From: Pseudomonas fluorescens | GTDB taxonomy: Bacteria; Pseudomonadota; Gammaproteobacteria; Pseudomonadales; Pseudomonadaceae | NCBI RefSeq assembly: GCF_902497875.1 | Contig: NZ_CABVHY010000002.1 | Coordinates: 62,001 to 126,000 of the forward strand | DNA: 64,000 bases | Direction: 5' to 3' | Part shown: positions 49,551 to 58,920 of the stretch, piece after piece | Numbering within the stretch: the first letter of the stretch is position 1 | How the letters are laid out: the number at the start of each line of letters is the position of its first letter | The notes under the pieces: generated by a model | What the model saw: the letters and a program-made list of their open reading frames with translations, nothing else | What the model was told of the DNA's origin: nothing | Database searches by the model: none | Made by a program: the position numbers and the translations under genes

Positions 49551-51023
49551 ATGAGGCGTTATCACATCACCGTCGGGGCCAAAACCACCGTCGACGGCAC
49601 CGTGCGCACCGGCTGGCAGTACAGCACCATCAATGGCCTGGCCATGGCCCGCGAAGGCGATGAGGTCTATTGTCCGGAATGCGACAGCACCGGGGAGATT
49701 GTCTGCGACGGCCCGCGCCTGGTCGATCTGCTGGAGGGGCGCAACGCTGCCCTGGAGGGTGACCTCTGCAAGTGCAAGTGCGACCCGCCACCCCGGCTGA
49801 TTGCCAACCAGACCCTCAGGTGTCAGGAGATAGACGGTGGCGACGTCGCGCCGCGCCCCCGAGCTGCCGCTCAACCCGCCGCACCGGCCGCCGCCCGCCA
49901 CTCGGTCACCGAGCCGCGCCCCTCCGGTTTCGCGCCTGCAGCGAGCCGTCCCACTCCGACCTTCGCTGAATTGCCGGGACGGGTCTGCGAGAACCTCTGG
50001 CTGGGGTACCAGCAACGAGCCGAGTCCGTCGTGGCGCCGGGCGGCAGGTTGATCGTCGACCCCAAGGCGCGTAATCGCGCGATCAATGCGGCCTACGCCC
50101 AGTTATGGCTGCACGATCAGCGTTTCCAGTGGGCGGGCCTCGCAGCCTTCGCCTCCAAGCAGGTCGGTTGCGGCCTGCTGCACGCCGCTGATTCGATCGA
50201 TAAGATTCAGGCTGAATATGAGGCGGGACAGGGTCTGAAGAATAGCGCCAGTAAAGGGTTCTTTGGTTTGTTCAGCCGCAGTGAGCGAGATAGGCAGGCG
50301 AAACTGCGGGACTTCGAGCAGGCACAACGGGATTATGAGCAAGCCCTGCGCAACAACCCGCTGCCGAGCATTGACCTCGGGCGTGGCGACGAATCACTGT
50401 CGTATGCGCAGCAGCTGTACCAGTACGTGTACGAAATGCTGGCCATGGGCAATACCACGCTGTTTCTGGATATATTTCCGCTGCATGTTTTTTACCAGGA
50501 GCGTGGGTTGCAGGCGCTCGAAACCTGTTTGGAGTCGCGTCAAAACATTTATGGGCATGACCAGCACCCGGTGCTATGGCCGGTCGGGCAGAAGAAACTA
50601 AGGTTCGGTCATGACTACAAGGAAATCCTGCAAGCCTTCCAGGCCATTGAGGCTGGCAATATCGCCGAAAGTGTTAAGTCTCTTGCGACGCACGAACAGG
50701 TCAACATCCTGCAACCGGTGATGTACAGCAACTCGAAATTGGTAGCTCTGCTGCGCGGCAACCACGTCACCTACGTCACAGGCATCCCGTCCGGCGTCGC
50801 GCAAGCCATCGAACTGACACTGGCCAGCCAGTGCCGTCCTGTCGATGATGGACGCACCATTGGTTTCAGCAACAACCCCATGGCCGACCTGTCCGATATC
50901 CATCAGCGCATGCCCTTCGTGCTCAAGGCCGCGGCGCAGTTTGACGAACTGTTGCATGACGGCAATCGCCACCAGATCGAACAGGCGATTCGGGATATCG
51001 CCGCAGGCCGGGGCGTACGATGA
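49551..51023 (+). CDS. Type VI secretion PAAR-domain effector
   Basis: 490 residues. A PAAR-like N terminus (about 1-100) has INGLAMAREGDEVYCPEC and LLEGRNAALEGDLCKC, the tip that caps the T6SS spike. A Pro/Ala-rich linker (about 105-145) leads to a helical effector domain (about 150-490) with NRAINAAYAQLWLHDQRFQW and AGLAAFASKQVG, which recalls the DUF2515 family; I am only moderately sure of that. No lytic motif was recognised. The stop overlaps the first immunity gene (ATGA). No vgrG is in the window. Confidence 0.78.
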   Translation: MRRYHITVGAKTTVDGTVRTGWQYSTINGLAMAREGDEVYCPECDSTGEIVCDGPRLVDLLEGRNAALEGDLCKCKCDPPPRLIANQTLRCQEIDGGDVAPRPRAAAQPAAPAAARHSVTEPRPSGFAPAASRPTPTFAELPGRVCENLWLGYQQRAESVVAPGGRLIVDPKARNRAINAAYAQLWLHDQRFQWAGLAAFASKQVGCGLLHAADSIDKIQAEYEAGQGLKNSASKGFFGLFSRSERDRQAKLRDFEQAQRDYEQALRNNPLPSIDLGRGDESLSYAQQLYQYVYEMLAMGNTTLFLDIFPLHVFYQERGLQALETCLESRQNIYGHDQHPVLWPVGQKKLRFGHDYKEILQAFQAIEAGNIAESVKSLATHEQVNILQPVMYSNSKLVALLRGNHVTYVTGIPSGVAQAIELTLASQCRPVDDGRTIGFSNNPMADLSDIHQRMPFVLKAAAQFDELLHDGNRHQIEQAIRDIAAGRGVR

Positions 51024-51631
51024 ATTGGCTCGCACAGGTGGGCTGGCGACGTGGCGGGGTCGGGCTGGTCGTTGTCGGACTCCTTGCGTGGGGGGCTATT
51101 GAATTGCAATCGGAAAAGGAAATCGCACTGGTGATTGGCGAGCCTTACGAGTCCATGCGCCAGCGCTCCAGTGCGGTCATTGGTCCCGCCATTCCCGGGC
51201 AAGTTTCGTTCAACATTCCCAAGTCTGATGCCCGCCTTCGTTTCACAGACCCTCAATACGGGTTCGTGACCCCACTGGCCCGCTTCTTCACGGTTATTTA
51301 CCGTAATGAGCTGATCAACAGTGTCCGGATGTCCCCGCAGATCGAGCCACTGTTGCTCGACGACACGCTCAAGATCGTGCTGGATTTGCAGGAGCAATGG
51401 CGCCAAGGCGGGTGGAGGCCAATCCGGGTCAAGAACTTTCCATCGTTCGCCGACACCCCCCAATGGCGTGCCCGATTGCAAGACGAGAACAAAGGCGGTG
51501 TTGCTTACTGGAAAGCAGATGACAAGTATCAAGTGATGCTAATAGTCGGGCGCTTCGAGGATGACAAGCGCCCCGACGAGGAGCGCTACCTCATCACGCT
51601 GGCACTTGCCAGCCCATGGGGTGGGTCTTGA
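51020..51631 (+). CDS. Putative immunity protein 1, intact
   Basis: 203 residues with one N-terminal membrane segment (about 13-27, GLVVVGLLAWGAIEL) and a soluble domain, probably periplasmic. It starts inside the effector stop codon, the typical coupling of effector and immunity. Two related but frameshifted copies follow. No family name recognised; the immunity role is inferred from position and duplication. Confidence 0.72.
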   Translation: MNWLAQVGWRRGGVGLVVVGLLAWGAIELQSEKEIALVIGEPYESMRQRSSAVIGPAIPGQVSFNIPKSDARLRFTDPQYGFVTPLARFFTVIYRNELINSVRMSPQIEPLLLDDTLKIVLDLQEQWRQGGWRPIRVKNFPSFADTPQWRARLQDENKGGVAYWKADDKYQVMLIVGRFEDDKRPDEERYLITLALASPWGGS

Positions 51632-52057
51632 CCCTGCGCCTTGATGACGGACGCACCGTTGGCTTCGGCAATAACCCCATGGCCGATCTGTCCGACATCC
51701 ATCAGCGCATGCCCTTCGGGCTCAATGCAGCGGCGCGGTTTGATGAGCTGCTGCGTGACGGCAATCGCCACCGGATCGAACGGGCGATTCAGGATATCGC
51801 TGCAGGCCGGGGCGTGCGATGAGTTGGCTCGCGCATCTCGGCTGGCGGGGCGCGGTATTTGCACTGGCGGTCGCTGCCCTCCTTACGGTGGCGGCGATTC
51901 AGGTGCAATCGAGTGAACCGGAGATCGCGCTGGTGATTGGCGAGCCTTGGGAAACCATGCGTCAGCGCTCCAGCTCCACCATTGATCCAGCCATTCCTGG
52001 GCATTACTGGTTCAACATTCCCAATGTCTGATGCCCGCCTTCGTTTCATAGACCCCC
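51255..52057 (+). repeat. 803-bp tandem repeat, unit A
   Basis: From a 25-bp block (AATACGGGTTCGTGACCCCA...) inside immunity gene 1 to the same block in immunity gene 2. Unit B starts at 52058. The two units look identical where compared, so the duplication is recent. Confidence 0.88.
51616..51822 (+). pseudogene. Orphan effector C-terminal tip 1
   Basis: 68 codons that repeat the last ~65 residues of the PAAR effector (DGRTVGFGNNPMADLSDIHQ, then RMPFGLNAAARFDELL), with about 15% changes. It overlaps the end of immunity gene 1, has no ribosome site, and runs by ATGA into the next immunity copy. It is the remnant of a second effector-immunity pair. Confidence 0.75.
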
Positions 52058-52434
52058 AATACGGGTTCGTGACCCCACTGGCCCGCTTCTTCACGGTTAT
52101 TTACCGTAATGAGCTGATCAACAGTGTCCGGATGTCCCCGCAGATCGAGCCACTGTTGCTCGACGACACGCTCAAGATCGTGCTGGATTTGCAGGAGCAA
52201 TGGCGCCAAGGCGGGTGGAGGCCAATCCGGGTCAAGAACTTTCCATCGTTCGCCGACACCCCCCAATGGCGTGCCCGATTGCAAGACGAGAACAAAGGCG
52301 GTGTTGCTTACTGGAAAGCAGATGACAAGTATCAAGTGATGCTAATAGTCGGGCGCTTCGAGGATGACAAGCGCCCCGACGAGGAGCGCTACCTCATCAC
52401 GCTGGCACTTGCCAGCCCATGGGGTGGGTCTTGA
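51819..52434 (+). pseudogene. Putative immunity protein 2, frameshifted and chimeric
   Basis: Codes a membrane N terminus (MSWLAHLGWRGAVFALAVAA) up to a TGA at 52029-52031. One extra T relative to immunity 1 (CCCAATGTCTGA versus CCCAAGTCTGA) shifts the frame. The rest continues from an overlapping ATG at 52024 (MSDARLRF) to 52434. The front half equals immunity 3, the back half equals immunity 1, so it is a recombinant. Either a broken gene or two overlapping parts. Confidence 0.75.
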
Positions 52435-52860
52435 CCCTGCGCCTTGATGACGGACGCACCGTTGGCTTCGGCAATAACCCCATGGCCGATCTGTCCGACA
52501 TCCATCAGCGCATGCCCTTCGGGCTCAATGCAGCGGCGCGGTTTGATGAGCTGCTGCGTGACGGCAATCGCCACCGGATCGAACGGGCGATTCAGGATAT
52601 CGCTGCAGGCCGGGGCGTGCGATGAGTTGGCTCGCGCATCTCGGCTGGCGGGGCGCGGTATTTGCACTGGCGGTCGCTGCCCTCCTTACGGTGGCGGCGA
52701 TTCAGGTGCAATCGAGTGAACCGGAGATCGCGCTGGTGATTGGCGAGCCTTGGGAAACCATGCGTCAGCGCTCCAGCTCCACCATTGATCCAGCCATTCC
52801 TGGGCATTACTGGTTCAACATTCCCAATGTCTGATGCCCGCCTTCGTTTCATAGACCCCC
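52058..52860 (+). repeat. 803-bp tandem repeat, unit B
   Basis: The second copy of the unit that starts at 51255. Bounded by the same 25-bp block at 52058 and 52861. Confidence 0.88.
52419..52625 (+). pseudogene. Orphan effector C-terminal tip 2
   Basis: Same 68 codons as tip 1, displaced by exactly 803 bp; no difference in the encoded protein. Confidence 0.75.
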
Positions 52861-53234
52861 AATACGGGTTCGTGACCCCACTGGCTCGCTTCTTCAGCAT
52901 TAGTTTCGATGATGAGCTAGTCAGCGATGTCCGTATGTCCCCACAAATCGAGCCGCTATTGCTCGACGATACACTCAAGGTCGTGCTGGATTTGCAGGAG
53001 CAATGGCGCATAGGCGGCTGGACGCCAACCCGGATGGACTTTCCATCGTTCGCCGACACGCCGCAATGGCGTGCCCGATTGCGCGACGTGAACAAAGGCG
53101 GCAAAACTTACTGGCAAGCCGGCAACCAGTATCAAGTGATGCTGGTGGTTAATCGCTTCAAGGATCATAAGCGCCCCACAGAGGAGCGCTACCTCATCAC
53201 GCTGGCCCTGGCCACGCCGTGGGTAAAGCCATGA
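52622..53234 (+). pseudogene. Putative immunity protein 3, frameshifted
   Basis: Front part identical to immunity 2, with the same extra T and the TGA at 52832-52834; the second part restarts at the ATG at 52827 and ends at 53234. The C-terminal half differs from immunity 1 (FFSISFDDELVSDVRMS versus FFTVIYRNELINSVRMS), so it would have protected against a different effector variant. Confidence 0.72.
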
Positions 53235-53254
53235 CCCGGCGCGTTGAGGACCGA

Positions 53255-53290
53255 AAATAGATCCGTCCCCTTTTTCCTTTTTTCCTTTTG
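53255..53290. repeat. GGGGACAGA-type repeat, half copy 4
   Basis: Only the arm ATAGATCCGTCCCCTTTTT is present, at the end of the immunity array. Confidence 0.5.
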
Positions 53291-53303
53291 TCTTCACCCG
53301 CGC

Positions 53304-54194
53304 TCAAGGCACCGGCTGCTCTTCGACATCGCTCCAACTGCTATCCGGATCGAAGCGGTGCATGGCCGTCGCCAGTTTCGCGCTGTCCGGACCCTGGTCT
53401 TTCTCGAACACCTGGCCTTCGTGGCTGATCATGAAGCTCATCACGCCGCTGTCGCCGTACTTCACTGGCCAGGCGATCAGGGCGAAGCCGCGGCTCATGT
53501 TGTCGCCGAGCTTATAGTTGTAAGCGCCGCCCGGCGCTGATGGCCCTTGTGCGTCGAGGATACGGTAATGGTAGCCATGCCAGTCGCCGTCGGGCTTGGC
53601 GTCGCCGAACAATGGGCCGAGCGGGCTCTCTTCTATACCGGGCTCCTCGGCCCAGTACAGACCATCGTACTTGCCGTTGCTGCTGATGAACTTCTGCGCG
53701 TACTCAAGCACGCCGTCGCCGTCGCGGTCGACCTCGGCGTAGTCCACCTGGGCATCGTAGTAGGCCAGCGCCGACTGCACGGTGGCCAGTTCGTTGCGAC
53801 CGATGCGGCGCTCACGGATCTCCTCGCCGCCGGCCTTGGCGTTGAAGGCCCAGCCATCCTTGCCCTGCATGATCGGCAGCGGCAACGTCCAGGGGTCGGT
53901 GCCGACCACCAGATGCACTTGGCCTTGCCCGTCGGGCTGGGTGCTGTGCTTTTCCCGGTAGCGGGCGAGGAAGGCATCGACATCGTCGCGGTCGACGCCC
54001 GCGAGCGGGATATACGCGCGCCAGTCGGCGCCGAGCAAGGCTGCGAGGCGCACAGGATCGGCCTGTTTGGTGCCGAGCGCGGCGACCAGGGCCTCGGCGG
54101 CGGCGTCCGGACTGGGAAAGGCCTGCTGCGCAAGCACGTCCTGGGCCAGAAACGCCAGCAGCACAACCGGGAAAATACGCAATGCAGCATTCAT
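53304..54194 (-). CDS. DUF2950 family secreted protein
   Basis: 296 residues. Signal peptide MNAALRIFPVVLLAFLAQDV-LA, then a domain with YDAQVDYAEVDRDGDGVLEY, an EF-hand-like Asp-rich stretch, and GFALIAWPVKYGDSGVMSFM. Start at 54194 with AGGAG. It is 13 bp downstream of the DUF3300 gene; the two families are usually paired. Function unknown, envelope location expected. Confidence 0.82.
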   Translation of the reverse strand: MNAALRIFPVVLLAFLAQDVLAQQAFPSPDAAAEALVAALGTKQADPVRLAALLGADWRAYIPLAGVDRDDVDAFLARYREKHSTQPDGQGQVHLVVGTDPWTLPLPIMQGKDGWAFNAKAGGEEIRERRIGRNELATVQSALAYYDAQVDYAEVDRDGDGVLEYAQKFISSNGKYDGLYWAEEPGIEESPLGPLFGDAKPDGDWHGYHYRILDAQGPSAPGGAYNYKLGDNMSRGFALIAWPVKYGDSGVMSFMISHEGQVFEKDQGPDSAKLATAMHRFDPDSSWSDVEEQPVP

Positions 54195-54207
54195 GGCGAG
54201 TCTCCTG

Positions 54208-55719
54208 TCAGCGCCGTTGGCCGCCGCCCCGAGACGGTGCTCGGGAGGGGCGTTGCACAGTATGACCGCCGCTGCGCGCGGCTTTCGGCCGACTGGCGGC
54301 GACGTGACTGGCTTGGCCGCGACTGGCTTGCGTTCGCGCCAGCGAGGGGTTGCTGGCGCCGGAAAAGGCATTGTTGCGCGGCCCCTGTGCGCTGGCCTGC
54401 TGCTGACGCACTTGCTGGCGGGCCTTTGGATTGTCTTGCACGCTCTGGCGCTTCTGCGCACCGGCCTGGGTAGTCTGGCGCGTCTGTGCACTGGCTTGCG
54501 CGCGGTCGCGCTCGCGCCCCTGCGGTTCGCGCAGATCGCGGTTCGTGGCCTGAGCCCTCTCGCGCACCTGCGGTTCTTTACGCAGATCGCGGCTCGCGGC
54601 CTCGGCCCGCTCGCGCGCCTGGCGGTTGCTTGTGGCCGGCGATTCGATGCCGCGCTGCGCCAGCGACTGGCTGGCGCGCTCACGCTGGGAGGCCCGCACC
54701 GGATCGCGGCCGCGGAAAGCGTCGCGCTGTTCGCTGCCGGCCAAACGCCGACCGCTCTGTTCGCGGTTGGCGCGGTCGCGGTATGGCACGCCGTCGCGGT
54801 TGATCGAGTTGTGGCGCCAGGTGTTCTGGTTGGCGTTGATCTGCCGGTTGGAGTTGATGTTGTTGTAGCGGTCGACGTCGATGTCGATATCGCCACCACC
54901 CCAGTCGCAGTCGCCCCAGAGCGAATTGACGATTGCCACGCCCGCGCCGAAGGCCAGGCCGGTGGCGAGCGCGGAGCCTAGGTAGGAGCCCGGCGGCGGC
55001 GGATAGTACGTCGGCGGGTAGGACGGGTAGGCCCAGGTGCCATAGACCACGCTCGGGTTGTAGCTCGGTACGTAGACGGTCTGCGGCTGGGCCGGCTCGA
55101 TAATGATGGTCTGCGTGGCGGCAGGCTGCTGCACCACCACGGTCGAACTGGCCGGTGCCGGCGCAGCCGGCTGCACGATGATTTTCTGTTGCTCGTTGGA
55201 TTCGAGGTGGCCGGCGGCTTGCGCCTGCCGGCGCAGGCGTTGCACCGAATCCATCACAGCGTTGGGCTGTGCGAGGAAGGCGTCGCCCAGACGCTGCACC
55301 CAGGCCGGATCCTGGCCCAGGGTCGTCAACGCTGCCGGGAAGGCGACCAGCGATTGCACGCTCGGGTCCCAGGGTTCGTTCGCGACTTGACGCACGGCGG
55401 CGTCACCGCTGCTGTCCGGATGCGCCTTGGACCAAGCCACGGCGTCGGCGACATCGCCCGGATAGGTCGCCGCCATCAGTACCTGGGCCAGTAACGAATC
55501 CGGATACAAGGCCAGCGGCGCCAGCATCTGGTCGAGTTCCTCCGGCGCAAAGACAGCCTCGGCCGGTGCAGTCGGTTTGGGTGCGGGCGCAGCACCCGCT
55601 ACCCCCGCCTCGGGGGCGGCGGCGAACGCCTTCGTGGTGAAGAACTCGTCCTCGTCCGAACAGCCGGACAAAGACAACACGGCGAGCAGGATTGCACTGA
55701 AGCAATAGCAAACACGCAT
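54208..55719 (-). CDS. DUF3300 family lipoprotein
   Basis: 503 residues. Lipobox LSLSGC (Cys near residue 20). The DUF3300 domain follows (about 55-260: ELDQMLAPLALYPDSLLAQV, VYVPSYNPSVVYGTW) with a Tyr/Pro-rich end, a Gly-rich hydrophobic segment (ALATGLAFGAGVAIVNSLWG), and a long Arg/Gln/Ala-rich, low-complexity C terminus of about 210 residues. Pairs with the DUF2950 gene. Function unknown. Confidence 0.82.
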   Translation of the reverse strand: MRVCYCFSAILLAVLSLSGCSDEDEFFTTKAFAAAPEAGVAGAAPAPKPTAPAEAVFAPEELDQMLAPLALYPDSLLAQVLMAATYPGDVADAVAWSKAHPDSSGDAAVRQVANEPWDPSVQSLVAFPAALTTLGQDPAWVQRLGDAFLAQPNAVMDSVQRLRRQAQAAGHLESNEQQKIIVQPAAPAPASSTVVVQQPAATQTIIIEPAQPQTVYVPSYNPSVVYGTWAYPSYPPTYYPPPPGSYLGSALATGLAFGAGVAIVNSLWGDCDWGGGDIDIDVDRYNNINSNRQINANQNTWRHNSINRDGVPYRDRANREQSGRRLAGSEQRDAFRGRDPVRASQRERASQSLAQRGIESPATSNRQARERAEAASRDLRKEPQVRERAQATNRDLREPQGRERDRAQASAQTRQTTQAGAQKRQSVQDNPKARQQVRQQQASAQGPRNNAFSGASNPSLARTQASRGQASHVAASRPKAARSGGHTVQRPSRAPSRGGGQRR

Positions 55720-56087
55720 AACGCTTCTCCCGGGGGAAGAAAAAGCGGGACTGAACGCAGGGTCGTAGCGATTGCCATCGGCGGAGCGGGATCTTGTAAA
55801 TCATAGCTGGGGGATAAGGGCGGCGTAGCGATTTATTCGGATGGATCACTAGGCCCCTCAGCGGCGCTTGGCCGCGTAAGTCAGCTAAAGTCCAGACCGC
55901 AGTCGATGCAAGCATTACTTGATCGTGGCCCACTCAGTAACGAACGTCGAAACTGACCGAGACCAGCCCAGCTCAATGGCCAAGCAGGTGCGCGAGGCCA
56001 AGGTTGACGCTTCTGTCAACCGAAGCTATTCGGGGTCAGGCCACCCTTTCAAACCCCTAAATCGCGCTCTACCCCTGTTTCCAGCGA
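55720..56087. other. Intergenic region between DUF3300 and mtlD genes
   Basis: 368 bp. A short plus-strand frame (from 55919) has no ribosome site or recognisable domain. No terminator for either side is obvious. Confidence 0.4.
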
Positions 56088-58232
56088 CTACGCCCCAACC
56101 TGCAACGGCCACCCCCAGTGCCCCGACTCCGGCTCCACAAGCCGCTCAAAATGCCCGGCAATCGCCTCAACCAACCTCGCATCCTTGACCGGGTCCAACC
56201 CCGGATACGGCTTACCGTTGTAGCTCCCGGTATACGTCAGCACCGTCTCGATACTGCCGCTGTCAGCGTAGAGTTTTCTCATCAGCTGGCATTCCTGGTC
56301 CTTGCTGTCGGTCGAGCGCAGAGCGTAGTGGATGGCCAGTGCGGTGCCGAACTCCAGCGCGGGGGAGTCGATGCCGTGTTTTTTGGCGAGGTCGATGCTT
56401 CGCAGAATGCGTTCGTTGCGTTGCAGTTTGCGCAGGGGGTCGCGGCCTACTCGGGCGCAAGGGTCCTTGAAGGAGGTCTTGCAGCGCTCCAGGAATGTCT
56501 TGGCGAATACGCCGACGGCCTCGTTCATCTGTGCATTTTCGGCCACCAGGGCCGGCCCGACTTCTTCTCGGATCAACCGTTCGGCCAGGGCGGCGACACG
56601 CGGGTCGCCCATGCCCTGCCCCAGCAAGGAATGCCCCAACAGGCTGGCGTACCAGGCAATGATCGCGTGGGGGCCGTTCCACAGGAGGTTCTTGATTACC
56701 TGGGTCTGGGTGATGTCTTCCACGGTCTTCACTTGGCGCAACCGCTCCAGCAGATTGCTCCCGCGCTCGACGTAGAGGGGCATGTCCGGTTCGCTGTTGA
56801 ACAGGATCAAGTGCAACTGGCTAAGCGCGTTGCTCGACTGGGTGAAGGGCCGGAAGCGACCGATCAGCCGTTCGTACTCGGGAACCGGTGTCGTCGGCTT
56901 TGCCTGGGGGTCGATCTGCTCGTCGTTGATGCTGTTTTGGAAGATCTTCGACTTGATCCGCAGCTGGCGCAGCAGGGCATCGGTGGAGATCTTGGAGACG
57001 ATGCGGCTGACCACTGTTTCGGCAAAGTGGGTCTTCTCCAGAACCTTCTGGCAGAACTCAGCTGAGCACATACGCCCCAGCTCCGCTTCGACCTGTCGGC
57101 GAACGAAGGCGGCGCCGCCCACCTTGTTCAGCACGATGAGGATCGTCAGCTCGCGACGACGGCGTTCAAAGCGGCGGATCAGGCCCTTGGCAATCACCCC
57201 GGCCTGTTTGCGAATAGCCGCCTCGGGCAGGCTGAGCCCGATGACTTCCGCGACGTCATACATGTCGATCACCGCTTCGGCATCGTCCATGTCGATCATT
57301 CGGAGGTTTTCGATGGTCTGGTCGAAGGACGTGGCACCGTAGCGCACGCTGAACCTGCCGAAGGCGGTGACCGTCTCGCGGAGCATCCGCGACCGGGTGG
57401 CGGCGATGATTTCACAGGGCCGGGTGTAGCCGTCCCAGTGGGAGAACACCTGTGTCAGGTAGCCGCCACCGATCGCGCCGAAACCGTGGATGCCCACGCG
57501 GAACTGGTTGAGTGCCGTAGGAAAGGCCTCGGTCAGCTCGGGCGTGCCGAGGTCGGGCATGCATTCGCTCAAGTCACCGAGAAATTCCTGCATGTTGCGA
57601 TAAGCCTTGAGCGCGCCGGCTTTGACTTCGGGCGCTGGCGGCTTGATGTCCTCGATCAGGATCGGTTGCCCCTCGGCGCGGATCGCCGACAGCAGGCCGT
57701 TTTCAGAGTCTTCGAACATCAAGCAGCTGCCCGGCAGGCAATTGAGTGCGCTGGCCGCCTTCAGGAAGATTTCGGGATGGGGCTTGCCGTGGCTGACTTC
57801 GTCGCCACAGACGGTGATGTCGAAATATTTGAGCACGTTGGCATTGATCAAATATTCCTCGGCGATGGCCCGACGGCTTGAGGTCGCGACCGCCATGGTC
57901 AGGCCGTACTTGCGCAACCGCTCCAGCACCTCCAGCAAGCCAGCCTTGATCGGCACCCCGTGATTGCGCACAAACGCCAACTCGAGTTCATCGGCGCGCT
58001 GGCGGATCTCGGCGTAGGGGAAGTCTTCACCATGGTTCGCCTTCGCCAGGGCTTCGGCTTTCTTCGCGCTCAGGCCGAGGGAACCGATCAGGGTTTCCTC
58101 GCTCAGCGGCGTGCCGAAAATCTCGCTGGAGGCCTGCTTAAGGGTCTTGAAACGCAGGCGCTCAGTGTCAAACATGGTGCCATCCATATCGAAGATGGCG
58201 CTGAATATTCTTTTACCCTGGAAAAAAATCAT
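56088..58232 (-). CDS. mtlD: Bifunctional mannitol-1-phosphate dehydrogenase/phosphatase
   Basis: 714 residues. An N-terminal HAD phosphatase (about 1-225) has DMDGT at 15-19 and MFEDSENGLLSAI; the polyol-phosphate dehydrogenase follows with the NAD-binding GFGAIGGGY near residue 260. The same order occurs in Acinetobacter MtlD, which reduces fructose-6-phosphate and then dephosphorylates to mannitol, a compatible solute made under salt stress. Start at 58232 (MIFFQGKRIFSAIF) with AAGGAG. A short fragment of a second copy is at 47.5 kb. Confidence 0.82.
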   Translation of the reverse strand: MIFFQGKRIFSAIFDMDGTMFDTERLRFKTLKQASSEIFGTPLSEETLIGSLGLSAKKAEALAKANHGEDFPYAEIRQRADELELAFVRNHGVPIKAGLLEVLERLRKYGLTMAVATSSRRAIAEEYLINANVLKYFDITVCGDEVSHGKPHPEIFLKAASALNCLPGSCLMFEDSENGLLSAIRAEGQPILIEDIKPPAPEVKAGALKAYRNMQEFLGDLSECMPDLGTPELTEAFPTALNQFRVGIHGFGAIGGGYLTQVFSHWDGYTRPCEIIAATRSRMLRETVTAFGRFSVRYGATSFDQTIENLRMIDMDDAEAVIDMYDVAEVIGLSLPEAAIRKQAGVIAKGLIRRFERRRRELTILIVLNKVGGAAFVRRQVEAELGRMCSAEFCQKVLEKTHFAETVVSRIVSKISTDALLRQLRIKSKIFQNSINDEQIDPQAKPTTPVPEYERLIGRFRPFTQSSNALSQLHLILFNSEPDMPLYVERGSNLLERLRQVKTVEDITQTQVIKNLLWNGPHAIIAWYASLLGHSLLGQGMGDPRVAALAERLIREEVGPALVAENAQMNEAVGVFAKTFLERCKTSFKDPCARVGRDPLRKLQRNERILRSIDLAKKHGIDSPALEFGTALAIHYALRSTDSKDQECQLMRKLYADSGSIETVLTYTGSYNGKPYPGLDPVKDARLVEAIAGHFERLVEPESGHWGWPLQVGA

Positions 58233-58920
58233 AGGCTGATACTCCTTGTAACGTGGGGAGGCGCGCCGCAAGCCAGCTTCGTGGGAGAGGCAGTGCGGCA
58301 GCACGCAGTCGTGCCGTGTAGCGGACGCGGGCCGTTCGAGGCTGGAATGCCGACCGGGCGGTGTCTCGCTCAGGTGGTGATGAAGATAGAAAAAGCCAGG
58401 CGAAGCAGAACTTCCCGTGACAAACGGAAAAGGACGCGCCGGGTCAGTGGCTAACGATCAGAAAAAGGCAGGCGGAGGGACGTATCGATGGCGCCGATCG
58501 GCGCAGCTGCCAGACAAACAAGGTCGCAGGCGGTGTAAAGCGGAGAGGCGAGTAACAAGCCCTGTGGCTGCGCCAGCGCAGCATTTTACGTGAGGCCCAC
58601 AGTGCGCAATCAGGGATGCGGACAGTGGGCCGAACAGGCGATCGATACGTGTGATTCCATGCATATGGGCGTGTAATTTCCTGCGATGTGGCTAATCGTC
58701 CTATTAGCTATACAGCATACGGAGCGCCTAAATCAAGGCTGGCGGACGCATGGTAGAGAGGTCAACTGGTCCCGCGCGGGTTGTTTGCGATTAGCCGGGA
58801 GCGCCGTGAACTGTTACGGTATCTGCATAAATAGTAGATATTGTTGCGAGGCAGCCCATAGCATTTCGACGCCACGACCACCCGTTTCACGTCACCCAAG
58901 ACGCAGAAACCGCGAGCAAG
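58233..58920. other. Long upstream region of mtlD
   Basis: 688 bp without a gene I can support. Frames here are short, GC-driven and lack ribosome sites. It must hold the mtlD promoter and possibly salt-responsive control; an AT-rich patch is at 58825-58855. Confidence 0.4.

Noticed and set aside
54208..54899. Minus-strand in-frame extension of the DUF2950 gene up to 54899
   Set aside because: That part lies in another frame of the DUF3300 gene; the signal peptide start at 54194 is clear.
54067..54981. Plus-strand frame of 304 codons over the DUF3300 and DUF2950 genes
   Set aside because: Low-complexity antisense of the Arg/Gln-rich region of the DUF3300 protein.
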